Assembly: GCA_902496345.1 (NCBI GenBank)
Contig: CABVAP010000071.1
Location: forward strand, 1-11,262
Source: an uncultured Eubacteriales bacterium
Lineage (GTDB): Bacteria > Bacillota > Clostridia > Lachnospirales > CAG-274
Direction of reading: 5' to 3'
DNA: 11,262 bases
Shown: positions 1-5,841 of the stretch, piece after piece
Layout of the letters: each line of letters starts with the position of its first letter
Position numbering within the stretch: position 1 is the stretch's first letter
Notes under the pieces: generated by a model
The model's database searches: none
Told to the model about the DNA's origin: nothing
Seen by the model: only the letters and a program-made list of their open reading frames with translations
Program-made: the position numbers and the translations under genes

Positions 1-27
1 ATCAGAATATTTTCCAGAATGGCGTAA

Positions 28-555
28 ACTACTTCAGAAATAAAATTATGGACTTCTGAAAAAGCTCAGAAAGTTATGACTAACCTTATGCAATACGTTG
101 ACGTTTGTATCGGAAACGAAGAAGATGCTGAAAAAGTTCTTGGTTTCAAACCAGGTAACACTGACGTTACTAGCGGTGAACTTGAAATGGCTGGTTATGT
201 TGACATCTTCAATCAGATGTGCGACAAATTCGGTTTCAAATATGTTATCTCTTCATTAAGAGAATCTTTCTCTGCTTCTCACAATGGTTGGTCTGCTTGT
301 ATTATGGACGGTAAAACTAGAGAATTCTATCGTTCAACTAGATACGAAATCAACCCTATCGTAGACAGAGTTGGTGGCGGTGACTCTTTCGCTGGTGGTC
401 TTATCTGTGGTCTTATGGACGGCAAAGATATGAAAGCTGCTCTTGAATTTGCTGTTTCTGCATCTGCTCTTAAACACACTATCCCTGGTGACTTCAACCT
501 TGTTACTAGAGCTGAAGTTGAATCTTGTGACGGTTCTGGACGTGTTCAGAGATAA
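28..555 (+). CDS. kdgK: 2-keto-3-deoxygluconate kinase, C-terminal part (5' truncated, frame disturbed)
   Basis: PfkB-family sugar kinase that phosphorylates 2-keto-3-deoxygluconate (KDG) to KDPG, a cytoplasmic step of pectin/uronate breakdown. The visible part runs from a KLWTSEKAQKVM segment through the IGNEEDAEKVLG stretch to the PfkB C-terminal signature DRVGGGDSFAGGL (codons near 367-405), which carries the catalytic Asp and the anion-hole glycines. Roughly the last half of a usual ~340-residue protein is present. No start is visible: the ATG at 76 is internal, because homology-like sequence (KLWTSEKAQKV) precedes it. A stop at 25-27 lies in the same frame, while the expected DLNYRxKLW motif seems split between frame 3 (NYFRNK) and frame 1 (KLW) around the A-run at 42-45. 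This suggests a frameshift, or poor sequence at a contig end. The next gene, kduI, acts in the same pathway. Function is fairly sure; KDG versus a closely related ketodeoxy-sugar substrate is less so. Confidence 0.82.
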   Translation, partial: TTSEIKLWTSEKAQKVMTNLMQYVDVCIGNEEDAEKVLGFKPGNTDVTSGELEMAGYVDIFNQMCDKFGFKYVISSLRESFSASHNGWSACIMDGKTREFYRSTRYEINPIVDRVGGGDSFAGGLICGLMDGKDMKAALEFAVSASALKHTIPGDFNLVTRAEVESCDGSGRVQR

Positions 556-600
556 TTTGTTTTTACAACAAACATTGACAGTATAATATTTTGACTTTTT

Positions 601-651
601 AGGGCAAGCCCTTTACCTATAACAGTTTGTAGGGTTTGGGGTTTGCCTTTT
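601..651 (+). terminator. Hairpin terminator after kdgK
   Basis: Arm GGCAAGCCC (603-611) pairs with GGGTTTGCC (639-647), nine pairs with one G-U. An inner ACCT/AGGGT pairing extends it (615-618 with 632-635). A short TTTT follows (648-651). It lies between kdgK and the kduI ribosome binding site, so it would end or reduce read-through into kduI. The T-tract is short, so termination may be partial. Confidence 0.6.
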
Positions 652-692
652 GTAATTAAAAAAATATATAATTTTACGGAGGTAACTCTTTT

Positions 693-1550
693 ATGAATAT
701 GGAAGTTAGATACTCAAATCATTTTGAAGATGTTAAAAAATATGATACAGAACAACTTAGAAAACATTTCCTTGTTGAAAAAGTTTTCGTTCCTGGTGAA
801 ATCAACCTCGTTTACAGCCACAATGACAGAATTATTTTCGGTGGTATCGTTCCTACAACTGAACCTTTAAAGCTCGAAGGTAGCAAAGAACTTGCTAGTG
901 ACTATTTCCTTCAAAGACGTGAACTTGGTGTTATTAATATCGGTGGTGACGGTATTATCACTATCGACGGTACTGTTTACGAAATCAAAGGTCGTGACGG
1001 TATTTATGTTGGTATGGGTGCTAAAGACATTACTTTTGAAGCTAAAGACCCTAAAAATCCTCCTAAATTCTATATGAACAGTGCAACTGCTCACAAAACT
1101 TATCCAACTCTTAAAATAGGTTTTGATGACGCTAACCACAGACCAATGGGTTCTCTTGAAGATTGTAACAAGAGAACAATCAACCAATACATTCACCCTG
1201 AAGTTTTAAAAAGACTTGACCCTAACGGTGCTAGCTGTCAGCTTGCTATGGGTATGACTGTTCTTGAACCTGGTTCAAACTGGAACACTATGCCTTGTCA
1301 TACTCACGAAAGAAGAATGGAAGTTTACTTATACTTTGACTTTGATGAAGATAACGTTGTATTCCATATGATGGGTAAACCTGATGAAACAAGACATATC
1401 GTTATGCAGAGCGAACAAGCTGTTATCTCTCCTAGCTGGTCAATTCACTCTGGTGTTGGTACAAAAGCTTATACTTTCATCTGGGGTATGGTTGGAGAAA
1501 ATCAGGAATTTGATGATATGGACCATTGCAAAACTGGTGATTTAAAATAG
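693..1550 (+). CDS. kduI: 5-keto-4-deoxyuronate isomerase (4-deoxy-L-threo-5-hexosulose-uronate ketol-isomerase)
   Basis: Cytoplasmic isomerase converting 5-keto-4-deoxyuronate, made from unsaturated galacturonate released by pectate lyases, to 2,5-diketo-3-deoxygluconate. KduD then reduces this to KDG, the substrate of the kinase upstream. At 285 residues it is close to the ~278 of the E. coli enzyme. It is a cupin-type protein whose zinc ligands are visible as His203, His205, Glu210 (in CHTHERRMEVYLYF) and His252 (in SWSIHSG), matching E. coli His196, His198, Glu203 and His245 with a constant shift of seven. Other family stretches are NIGGDG, NQYIHPEVL and QLAMGMTVLEPGSNWNTMP. The ATG at 693 has GGAGG at 678-682, ten bases upstream; the ATG at 699 is spaced worse. 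Codons such as ATC, AAC, GAC and CTT are favoured, suggesting good expression. Identification is secure. Confidence 0.96.
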   Translation: MNMEVRYSNHFEDVKKYDTEQLRKHFLVEKVFVPGEINLVYSHNDRIIFGGIVPTTEPLKLEGSKELASDYFLQRRELGVINIGGDGIITIDGTVYEIKGRDGIYVGMGAKDITFEAKDPKNPPKFYMNSATAHKTYPTLKIGFDDANHRPMGSLEDCNKRTINQYIHPEVLKRLDPNGASCQLAMGMTVLEPGSNWNTMPCHTHERRMEVYLYFDFDEDNVVFHMMGKPDETRHIVMQSEQAVISPSWSIHSGVGTKAYTFIWGMVGENQEFDDMDHCKTGDLK

Positions 1551-1560
1551 TTTTTGGTTT

Positions 1561-1595
1561 TTCTTGGAGGCTTTTGCCTCCAAGAATTTTATTTT
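1561..1595 (+). terminator. Intrinsic terminator after kduI
   Basis: Perfect 11-bp stem TTCTTGGAGGC (1561-1571) with GCCTCCAAGAA (1576-1586), TTTT loop, then TTTTATTTT. This is the strongest terminator in the window and separates the uronate genes from the lipoprotein gene. The GGAGG inside the stem is part of the hairpin and not a ribosome binding site. Confidence 0.93.
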
Positions 1596-1635
1596 ATTAA
1601 TATATATTTACGAATATAATTCGGAGGAAATTTTT

Positions 1636-2445
1636 ATGAAGAAGATTATTAAAATAGCTCAATGTCTTTTTTTGGGTTGTGTATTTATTCTATCTGGCTG
1701 TGGAAAGGCAGACGCTAAAAAAGAATTGAAAAAAGAAGATTATATGAGCATTTCAAAATCTCCAAATGAGTTATCGAATTTTTCGTTTGAAACAATTTTA
1801 GTTTACAGTTCCCCAAATTTAGAAAAACCTGTTATGGAACTTAAACAGATTTTTGAAGATTCTACTGGTTGCGAAGTGCAAGTGAACATAGCTGAAGAAA
1901 ACGAAATTGTTGACAATATTAAAACATATAAAATGGGAGATATTGCAATAGTTGATTCTACCTCTCAAAAAGAATATACTGAATTTAATTCTAAAAAATC
2001 TAAGGGAATTGCTTTGCACAAGCCTGTTTTAGCTGTTAAAAAAGGTGAATTTAGTGGCATTAATACTTTAGACGGATTAGTTGAAAAAAGAGCGAGTTTT
2101 CTAGTTGCACCATCTAACACAGCCATTGGTAAGATTTCTAAAAGATTTTTTGAGGAAAATTCTGATAAATATATTTTTGATTATACAGAGGGTATTGATG
2201 AAAAAAATCTTTTATCGGTCCTTAACGATTACGACAATTATGCTGCTATCGTTTGGAGGGAAAATTGCACAGATGAAAATGTCGATGTTATAGAAATCCC
2301 TGAATTAGATAATCTTTATTCGTGGATAAATATTAGTAAATTAGCTGTATCAAAAGATGATATTATTGCTGAAGAATTTATTGAGTTTATAAACTCTGAC
2401 AGTGCAAAAGAAATATGGAAAAAATATGGATTTGATGTTATTTAA
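1636..2445 (+). CDS. Solo lipoprotein with a ModA-like extracellular solute-binding fold, ligand unknown
   Basis: A 269-residue predicted lipoprotein. The N-terminus has positive charges (MKKIIK), a hydrophobic stretch and a lipobox LSGC with Cys22 as the lipidation site, then a charged linker. The mature part follows the order of molybdate/tungstate-type (ModA) binding proteins: a first strand LVYSSPNLEKPVMELKQIFE with TGCEVQV, a GDIAIVDS segment where ModA has ADVFISA, KPVLAVKKGEFSGINTLDGL, NTAIGKISKRFFEE, and the closing EEFIEFINSDSAKEIWKKYGF typical of ModA C-termini. The start is ATG 1636, with GGAGG at 1623-1627; an in-frame TTG at 1564 lies in the terminator stem and is rejected. No permease or ATPase gene lies beside it, so it may serve a transporter encoded elsewhere, or act as a sensor. 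Codons are less biased than in kduI. The fold is likely; the ligand is not inferable. Confidence 0.72.
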   Translation: MKKIIKIAQCLFLGCVFILSGCGKADAKKELKKEDYMSISKSPNELSNFSFETILVYSSPNLEKPVMELKQIFEDSTGCEVQVNIAEENEIVDNIKTYKMGDIAIVDSTSQKEYTEFNSKKSKGIALHKPVLAVKKGEFSGINTLDGLVEKRASFLVAPSNTAIGKISKRFFEENSDKYIFDYTEGIDEKNLLSVLNDYDNYAAIVWRENCTDENVDVIEIPELDNLYSWINISKLAVSKDDIIAEEFIEFINSDSAKEIWKKYGFDVI

Positions 2446-2474
2446 AGGCTAGAAAAATTTATACGGTTTTTTGA

Positions 2475-2501
2475 AAGGTCGGCGTATTATACGTTGACCT
2501 T
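2475..2501 (+). other. RNA hairpin without T-tract after the lipoprotein gene
   Basis: AAGGTCGGCGTA (2475-2486) pairs with TACGTTGACCTT (2490-2501) over 12 positions, two of them G-U, with a TTA loop. The following bases (GAATATTC) give no T-run, so it is not a classical terminator on either strand. It may protect the 3' end of the mRNA, or work with the second hairpin downstream. Confidence 0.5.
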
Positions 2502-2533
2502 GAATATTCTAATTATAAAAATCTATTATGGTC

Positions 2534-2562
2534 AAGAAAATTTTGTTTTCTTAAATTTTTTT
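2534..2562 (+). terminator. Weak AT-rich hairpin with T-tract, possible terminator
   Basis: AAGAAAA (2534-2540) pairs with TTTTCTT (2546-2552) across a TTTTG loop; AAA and then seven T (2556-2562) follow. The stem is almost all A-T, so it is weak, but its position before the asd promoter fits the end of the lipoprotein transcript. Confidence 0.4.
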
Positions 2563-2582
2563 AAAAAATATGCAAAATAAAG

Positions 2583-2605
2583 GCAGATAGTATTGACATA
2601 TCTGC
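2583..2605. repeat. 7-bp inverted repeat flanking the -35 box of the asd leader promoter
   Basis: GCAGATA (2583-2589) and TATCTGC (2599-2605) form a perfect dyad with a nine-base spacer that contains the TTGACA -35 element. It could be a repressor or activator operator. As RNA it could also form a hairpin (extendable with a G-U and an A-U pair) ending upstream transcription, but no good T-tract follows. Confidence 0.45.
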
Positions 2606-2621
2606 TTGTTAGTGATATAGT
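2593..2621 (+). promoter_or_regulatory. Sigma-A type promoter of the lysine riboswitch-asd transcript
   Basis: TTGACA (2593-2598) is a perfect -35 box; 17 bases later comes TATAGT (2616-2621), preceded by TG one base upstream (2613-2614), an extended -10. Transcription would start near 2628, about 15 bases before the riboswitch P1 stem. This is the clearest promoter in the window. Confidence 0.85.
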
Positions 2622-2642
2622 TAAATAAATTGGTTTCGCTTA

Positions 2643-2811
2643 TATAGATAGAGGTGCATTTTTCATCAGTAACTTTTCTGATGCCGCAAAGGGCAGTTGA
2701 CGGAAGTGAAAGGGGAACGTGCCGAAGATAAAGTTTTCTTTGCTACGCTTTATCTGGTTGCATCGGTAAAAAGCCCTGTGACTGTCATCGTTTGATGGAG
2801 TGCTATCTGTA
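2643..2811 (+). promoter_or_regulatory. Lysine riboswitch (L-box) aptamer
   Basis: Conserved L-box stretches appear in order: AGATAGAGGTGC at the 5' side of P1, CAGTAAC, GTGAAAGGGGAACG then TGCCGAAG, an arm AGATAAAG/CTTTATCT (2726-2733 with 2748-2755), GCATCGGTAA, GCCCTGTGACTGTCA, the small stem CATC/GATG, and TGGAGTGCTATCT at the 3' side of P1. P1 pairs AGATAG (2646-2651) with CTATCT (2803-2808) and can extend a few pairs on both sides. Lysine binding stabilises P1. The location directly before asd-dapA-dapB matches the known role of this RNA in feedback control of lysine and diaminopimelate synthesis. Confidence 0.95.
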
Positions 2812-2850
2812 CATACTATTTAAAGCTTTTTGCTTTTTGTATTTACAGGT
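2805..2850 (+). promoter_or_regulatory. Antiterminator of the lysine riboswitch
   Basis: ATCTGTACATAC (2805-2816) can pair with GTATTTACAGGT (2839-2850), 11 of 12 positions including one G-U and a single mismatch. A small AAAGC/GCTTT hairpin (2822-2826 with 2832-2836) fits inside the loop. The left strand uses the 3' half of P1, and the right strand uses the first bases of the terminator stem, so this fold excludes both. Without lysine it should form and allow transcription of asd. Confidence 0.8.
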
Positions 2851-2876
2851 TGACTCGTTGTCAGCCTTTTTTATTT
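2847..2876 (+). terminator. Riboswitch-controlled intrinsic terminator
   Basis: AGGTTGAC (2847-2854) pairs with GTCAGCCT (2860-2867) through a TCGTT loop, one G-U pair, followed by TTTTTT, A and TTTT. It lies between the aptamer and the asd ribosome binding site. With lysine bound, P1 holds back the antiterminator strand and this hairpin ends transcription, an OFF switch. Confidence 0.88.
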
Positions 2877-2936
2877 TCTGTCCAAGCGAACAGATTTAAA
2901 ATATATTTAATATAATAAAATTAGGAGCGATTTAAA

Positions 2937-3932
2937 ATGAAAAAAATTAACTTAGCAGTAGTTGGTGCAACAGGTATGGTTGGTAGAACTTTCCTTAAAG
3001 TTCTTGAAGAAAAACAACTTCCTATCGAAAATTTCTACGTTTTCGCATCAAAACGTTCAGCTGGTAGCACTATCACTTTTAATGGAAAAGAATATGTTGT
3101 TGAAGAACTTAAAGAAGACTCTTTCGACAGAGGTATCGACATAGCTTTATTCTCTGCTGGTGGAAGCACAAGCGAAAAATTCTCTCCTATCGCTGCATCT
3201 AAAGGCTGTATCGTAATCGATAACAGTTCTGCTTGGAGAATGGACAAAGAAGTTCCTTTGGTAGTTCCTGAAGTAAACCCTGAAGATATTAAATGGAACA
3301 AAGGTATCATTGCAAACCCTAACTGCTCTACTATTCAAGCTATGGTTGCTTTAAAACCTTTAAATGATAAATACAAAATTAAAAGAGTTGTATACTCAAC
3401 TTATCAGGCTGTTTCTGGTGCTGGTATGGGAGGTTGGAAAGACCTTGAAGATGGTCTTAAAGGTGAAGCTCCTAAAAAATTCCCTCACCCTATCGCTAAC
3501 AACTGTTTACCACACATTGATGTATTTACTGAAAATGGCTACACAAAAGAAGAGCTTAAAATGGTAAACGAAACTAGAAAAATCTTACACGAGCCAGATA
3601 TGAAAATTACTGCAACTGCTGTTCGTGTTCCTGTTTTCAACTCTCACAGTGAATCTATTAATGTTGAATTTGAAAAACCTTTTGAGCTTGATGACCTTAT
3701 CGAAACTTTAAGAAAAGCTCCTGGTGTTGTTCTTCAAAATGACTCTCAACACGACGAATATCCTCTTGCTGTAAACGCAGCAGGTCACGACGAAGTTTTC
3801 ATCGGTAGAATTAGACGTGACGAAAGTGTTGAAAGTGGCGTAAACCTTTGGGTTGTTGCTGATAACATCAGAAAAGGTGCTGCTTCTAACGCAGTTCAGA
3901 TTGCTGAAATTATTATTAAAAATATGCAATAA
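2937..3932 (+). CDS. asd: Aspartate-semialdehyde dehydrogenase
   Basis: Reduces aspartyl-4-phosphate with NADPH to aspartate semialdehyde, the branch point to lysine/diaminopimelate, threonine and methionine. It has 331 residues, usual for the Gram-positive type. The NADP-binding loop GATGMVG is at residues 10-16. The nucleophile is Cys130 in NPNCSTIQ. Gln157 in YQAVSGAG, Arg101 in SSAWRMD, and the RVPV..SHSE motif (Arg230, His237) supply substrate binding and the general base by family analogy. The start at ATG 2937 has AGGAG at 2923-2927, nine bases upstream, and the protein begins directly with the first beta strand. The riboswitch upstream shows lysine control of transcription elongation. 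dapA and dapB follow, so its product is channelled towards diaminopimelate. Codon use is strongly biased, as in kduI and dapA. Identification is secure. Confidence 0.97.
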   Translation: MKKINLAVVGATGMVGRTFLKVLEEKQLPIENFYVFASKRSAGSTITFNGKEYVVEELKEDSFDRGIDIALFSAGGSTSEKFSPIAASKGCIVIDNSSAWRMDKEVPLVVPEVNPEDIKWNKGIIANPNCSTIQAMVALKPLNDKYKIKRVVYSTYQAVSGAGMGGWKDLEDGLKGEAPKKFPHPIANNCLPHIDVFTENGYTKEELKMVNETRKILHEPDMKITATAVRVPVFNSHSESINVEFEKPFELDDLIETLRKAPGVVLQNDSQHDEYPLAVNAAGHDEVFIGRIRRDESVESGVNLWVVADNIRKGAASNAVQIAEIIIKNMQ

Positions 3933-3951
3933 TTTAACTGCAAAATAAGTT

Positions 3952-3973
3952 TTGCCCCTATATTTAGGGGCAA
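3952..3973 (+). terminator. Hairpin between asd and dapA, possible partial terminator or processing site
   Basis: Perfect 9-bp stem TTGCCCCTA (3952-3960) with TAGGGGCAA (3965-3973), loop TATT. The tail TAGATTTTG is a poor T-tract, so termination may be weak. In an otherwise continuous cluster it may set a lower level of dapA relative to asd, or stabilise a processed asd mRNA. Confidence 0.5.
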
Positions 3974-4050
3974 TAGATTTTGTAAGTTATACGCAGATTT
4001 GCGAATATTGTTTGATTAATTTTATATAGAAATAAAAGAAGGTGTATACT

Positions 4051-4932
4051 ATGTCTATTTTTGTTGGTTCAGGTGTTGCAATTGTTACACCTTTTAATAA
4101 TGACGGTTCTGTAAACTATGACTCACTCGGCAAAATGATTGATTTTCAAATCGACAACGGAACTGACGCTATAGTTATCTGTGGTACAACTGGTGAAGCT
4201 TCTACTCTTTCTGATGATGAACAGATTGAAACAATTAAATATGCAGTTGACAGAACAAACAAGAGAATTCCTGTTATCGCAGGGGCAGGTAGTAACGATA
4301 CTAAACACGGTGTTGAACTCTGTAAAAGAGCTCAAAACGTTGGTGCTGACGGCCTTTTAATCGTTACTCCTTACTACAACAAAACAACTCAAAAAGGTCT
4401 TAAAAAATATTTTGAAAGTATGGCTGGTAGTGTTGATATTCCTGTTATTATGTACAGCGTTAAAGGTAGAACAGGTCTTAACATTGCACCTAAAACTGTA
4501 AAAGAGCTTTCAAAAGTTGATAACATCGTTGCTATAAAAGAAGCTAGTGGGGATATTTCTCAAGTTGCTGAAATTGCTGCACTTTGTGGTGATGATATTG
4601 ATATTTATTCTGGTAATGATGACCAAATTCTTCCTGTTCTTTCTTTAGGTGGTAAAGGTGTAATCTCTGTTCTTGCAAACGTTGCCCCTAGAGATACTCA
4701 CGATATGGTTGCTAAATTCCTTAAAGGTGACATTGAAGGAGCTAAAAAACTTCAGCTTAATGCCCTTGAACTTATAAACGACCTTTTCATCGAAGTAAAC
4801 CCTATCCCTGTTAAAGCTGCTCTTAATATGATGGGTAGTAATGCAGGCGTATATAGAGAACCTCTTGTTGAAATGGAAGAAGAAAATTATGCTAAACTTC
4901 AAAATGCTATGAAAAATTATGGCTTGATTTAA
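4051..4932 (+). CDS. dapA: 4-hydroxy-tetrahydrodipicolinate synthase
   Basis: Condenses pyruvate with aspartate semialdehyde to 4-hydroxy-tetrahydrodipicolinate, the first committed step to diaminopimelate and lysine. The 293 residues match the family. The TIM-barrel features are GTTGE (Thr46, Thr47), PYYNK (Tyr108, Tyr109), Tyr135, Arg140 in GRTG, and the Schiff-base Lys163 in VAIKEASGD, which align with E. coli Thr44/45, Tyr107, Tyr133, Arg138 and Lys161. ATG 4051 is chosen because it sits seven bases after AAGGTG; an in-frame GTG at 4042 overlaps that binding site. The usual YNVP between Tyr135 and the GRTG turn reads YSVK here, an uncommon change next to the active site. The gene lies between asd and dapB, probably in one transcript under lysine control, although a hairpin precedes it. 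Identification is secure. Confidence 0.96.
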   Translation: MSIFVGSGVAIVTPFNNDGSVNYDSLGKMIDFQIDNGTDAIVICGTTGEASTLSDDEQIETIKYAVDRTNKRIPVIAGAGSNDTKHGVELCKRAQNVGADGLLIVTPYYNKTTQKGLKKYFESMAGSVDIPVIMYSVKGRTGLNIAPKTVKELSKVDNIVAIKEASGDISQVAEIAALCGDDIDIYSGNDDQILPVLSLGGKGVISVLANVAPRDTHDMVAKFLKGDIEGAKKLQLNALELINDLFIEVNPIPVKAALNMMGSNAGVYREPLVEMEEENYAKLQNAMKNYGLI

Positions 4933-4988
4933 GCTTGCATTTTGGATTGTCTGGAACTTAAATTTAAATCACAAAGGAGAATTTTACT

Positions 4989-5741
4989 TTGATTAGAATT
5001 ATAATGAATGGCTGTAATGGTCATATGGGAAAAACTGTTTGTGATATTGTTTCTAAAGAACCTGATTGTGAAATCGTTGCTGGTATTGATGTTGTTGAAA
5101 GTAACGCAACTTTCCCTGTTTATACAAATGTAAGTGAATGCGATATGCCGGCAGATGCTATTATTGACTTCTCTACAGCAAGTGCTGTTCCTGAAATATT
5201 AAACTATGCTGTTTCTAAGAAAATTCCTATTGTAATATGCACAACTGGTCTTTCTGACGAAACTTTGAAAATGGCAGAGGAAGCATCTAAAGTTATCCCT
5301 GTTTTCCGTTCTGCAAATATGTCTTTGGGAATAAATCTTCTTGCTAGCCTTTTGAAAAAAGCTGTTGCTATGCTTGATGAAGCTAATTTCGATATTGAGA
5401 TAATCGAAAAACACCATAATCAAAAGCTTGATGCTCCAAGTGGTACAGCTTTACTTTTGGCTGACGCTATGAATGAAACTATGGGTAACAAATACAACTA
5501 TGTTTATGACCGTTCTTCTGTTCGTCAAAAAAGAGATAGAAAAGAACTTGGTATCCACGCTGTTAGAGGTGGTACTATCGTTGGTGAACATTCTGTTATA
5601 TTCGCTGGTAAAGATGAAGTTGTTGAGTTTAAACATACTGCAACTTCTAAAGAAGTTTTTGCTGTTGGTGCTGTTAAAGCTGCAAAATTTATCGCTGGTA
5701 AACCTGCTGGTAAATACGATATGCAAGATGTAATGAAATAA
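4989..5741 (+). CDS. dapB: 4-hydroxy-tetrahydrodipicolinate reductase (TTG start)
   Basis: NAD(P)H-dependent reductase forming tetrahydrodipicolinate from the DapA product. At 250 residues it is the normal short Firmicutes length. The Rossmann motif NGCNGHMGKTV (residues 7-17) is followed by IDFS, CTTGLS, and SANMSLGINLL. The catalytic region EKHHNQKLDAPSGTALLLADA holds His142, His143 and Lys146, corresponding to E. coli His159, His160 and Lys163. The C-terminal GIHAVRGGTIVGEHSVIFAG and EFKHTATSKEVFAVGAVKAAKFI are typical. The start is TTG 4989: AAGGAG lies at 4974-4979, nine bases away, and the next ATG (5004) would remove the first beta strand. It follows dapA after 56 bases with no terminator and should share its transcript. 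Identification is secure. Confidence 0.96.
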   Translation: MIRIIMNGCNGHMGKTVCDIVSKEPDCEIVAGIDVVESNATFPVYTNVSECDMPADAIIDFSTASAVPEILNYAVSKKIPIVICTTGLSDETLKMAEEASKVIPVFRSANMSLGINLLASLLKKAVAMLDEANFDIEIIEKHHNQKLDAPSGTALLLADAMNETMGNKYNYVYDRSSVRQKRDRKELGIHAVRGGTIVGEHSVIFAGKDEVVEFKHTATSKEVFAVGAVKAAKFIAGKPAGKYDMQDVMK

Positions 5742-5765
5742 TATATAATAAGATTGTTATGTTTT

Positions 5766-5797
5766 TATAGGGCTGTTTTTTGACAGCCCTATATTTG
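5766..5797 (+). terminator. Terminator closing the asd-dapA-dapB cluster
   Basis: TATAGGGCTGT (5766-5776) pairs perfectly with ACAGCCCTATA (5783-5793), an 11-bp stem with a TTTTTG loop, followed only by TTTG. The stem is strong but the T-tract is short, so some read-through into sbcD is possible. Confidence 0.75.
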
Positions 5798-5841
5798 TCT
5801 ACAGATTATTTATAAAACTAGAAAAATGGAGGGATTGGATA

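Noticed and set aside
575..603. TTGACA at 575-580 as the -35 box of a kduI promoter
   Set aside because: At 16-18 bases downstream there is no -10-like sequence.
1592..1620. TATAAT at 1615-1620 as the lipoprotein promoter
   Set aside because: Transcription would start within the ribosome binding site, and there is no clear -35 at the right distance.
1564..1635. Upstream TTG start extending the lipoprotein by 24 residues
   Set aside because: It lies inside the kduI terminator stem and would place the signal peptide internally; ATG 1636 has a proper GGAGG and gives a classic lipoprotein signal.
4042..4050. GTG start for dapA
   Set aside because: It overlaps the AAGGTG ribosome binding site; ATG 4051 gives the usual DapA N-terminus.
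5780..5809. TTGACA in the dapB terminator with GATTAT as an sbcD promoter
   Set aside because: The -10 matches only four of six positions and the -35 is part of the hairpin; too weak to list as a feature.
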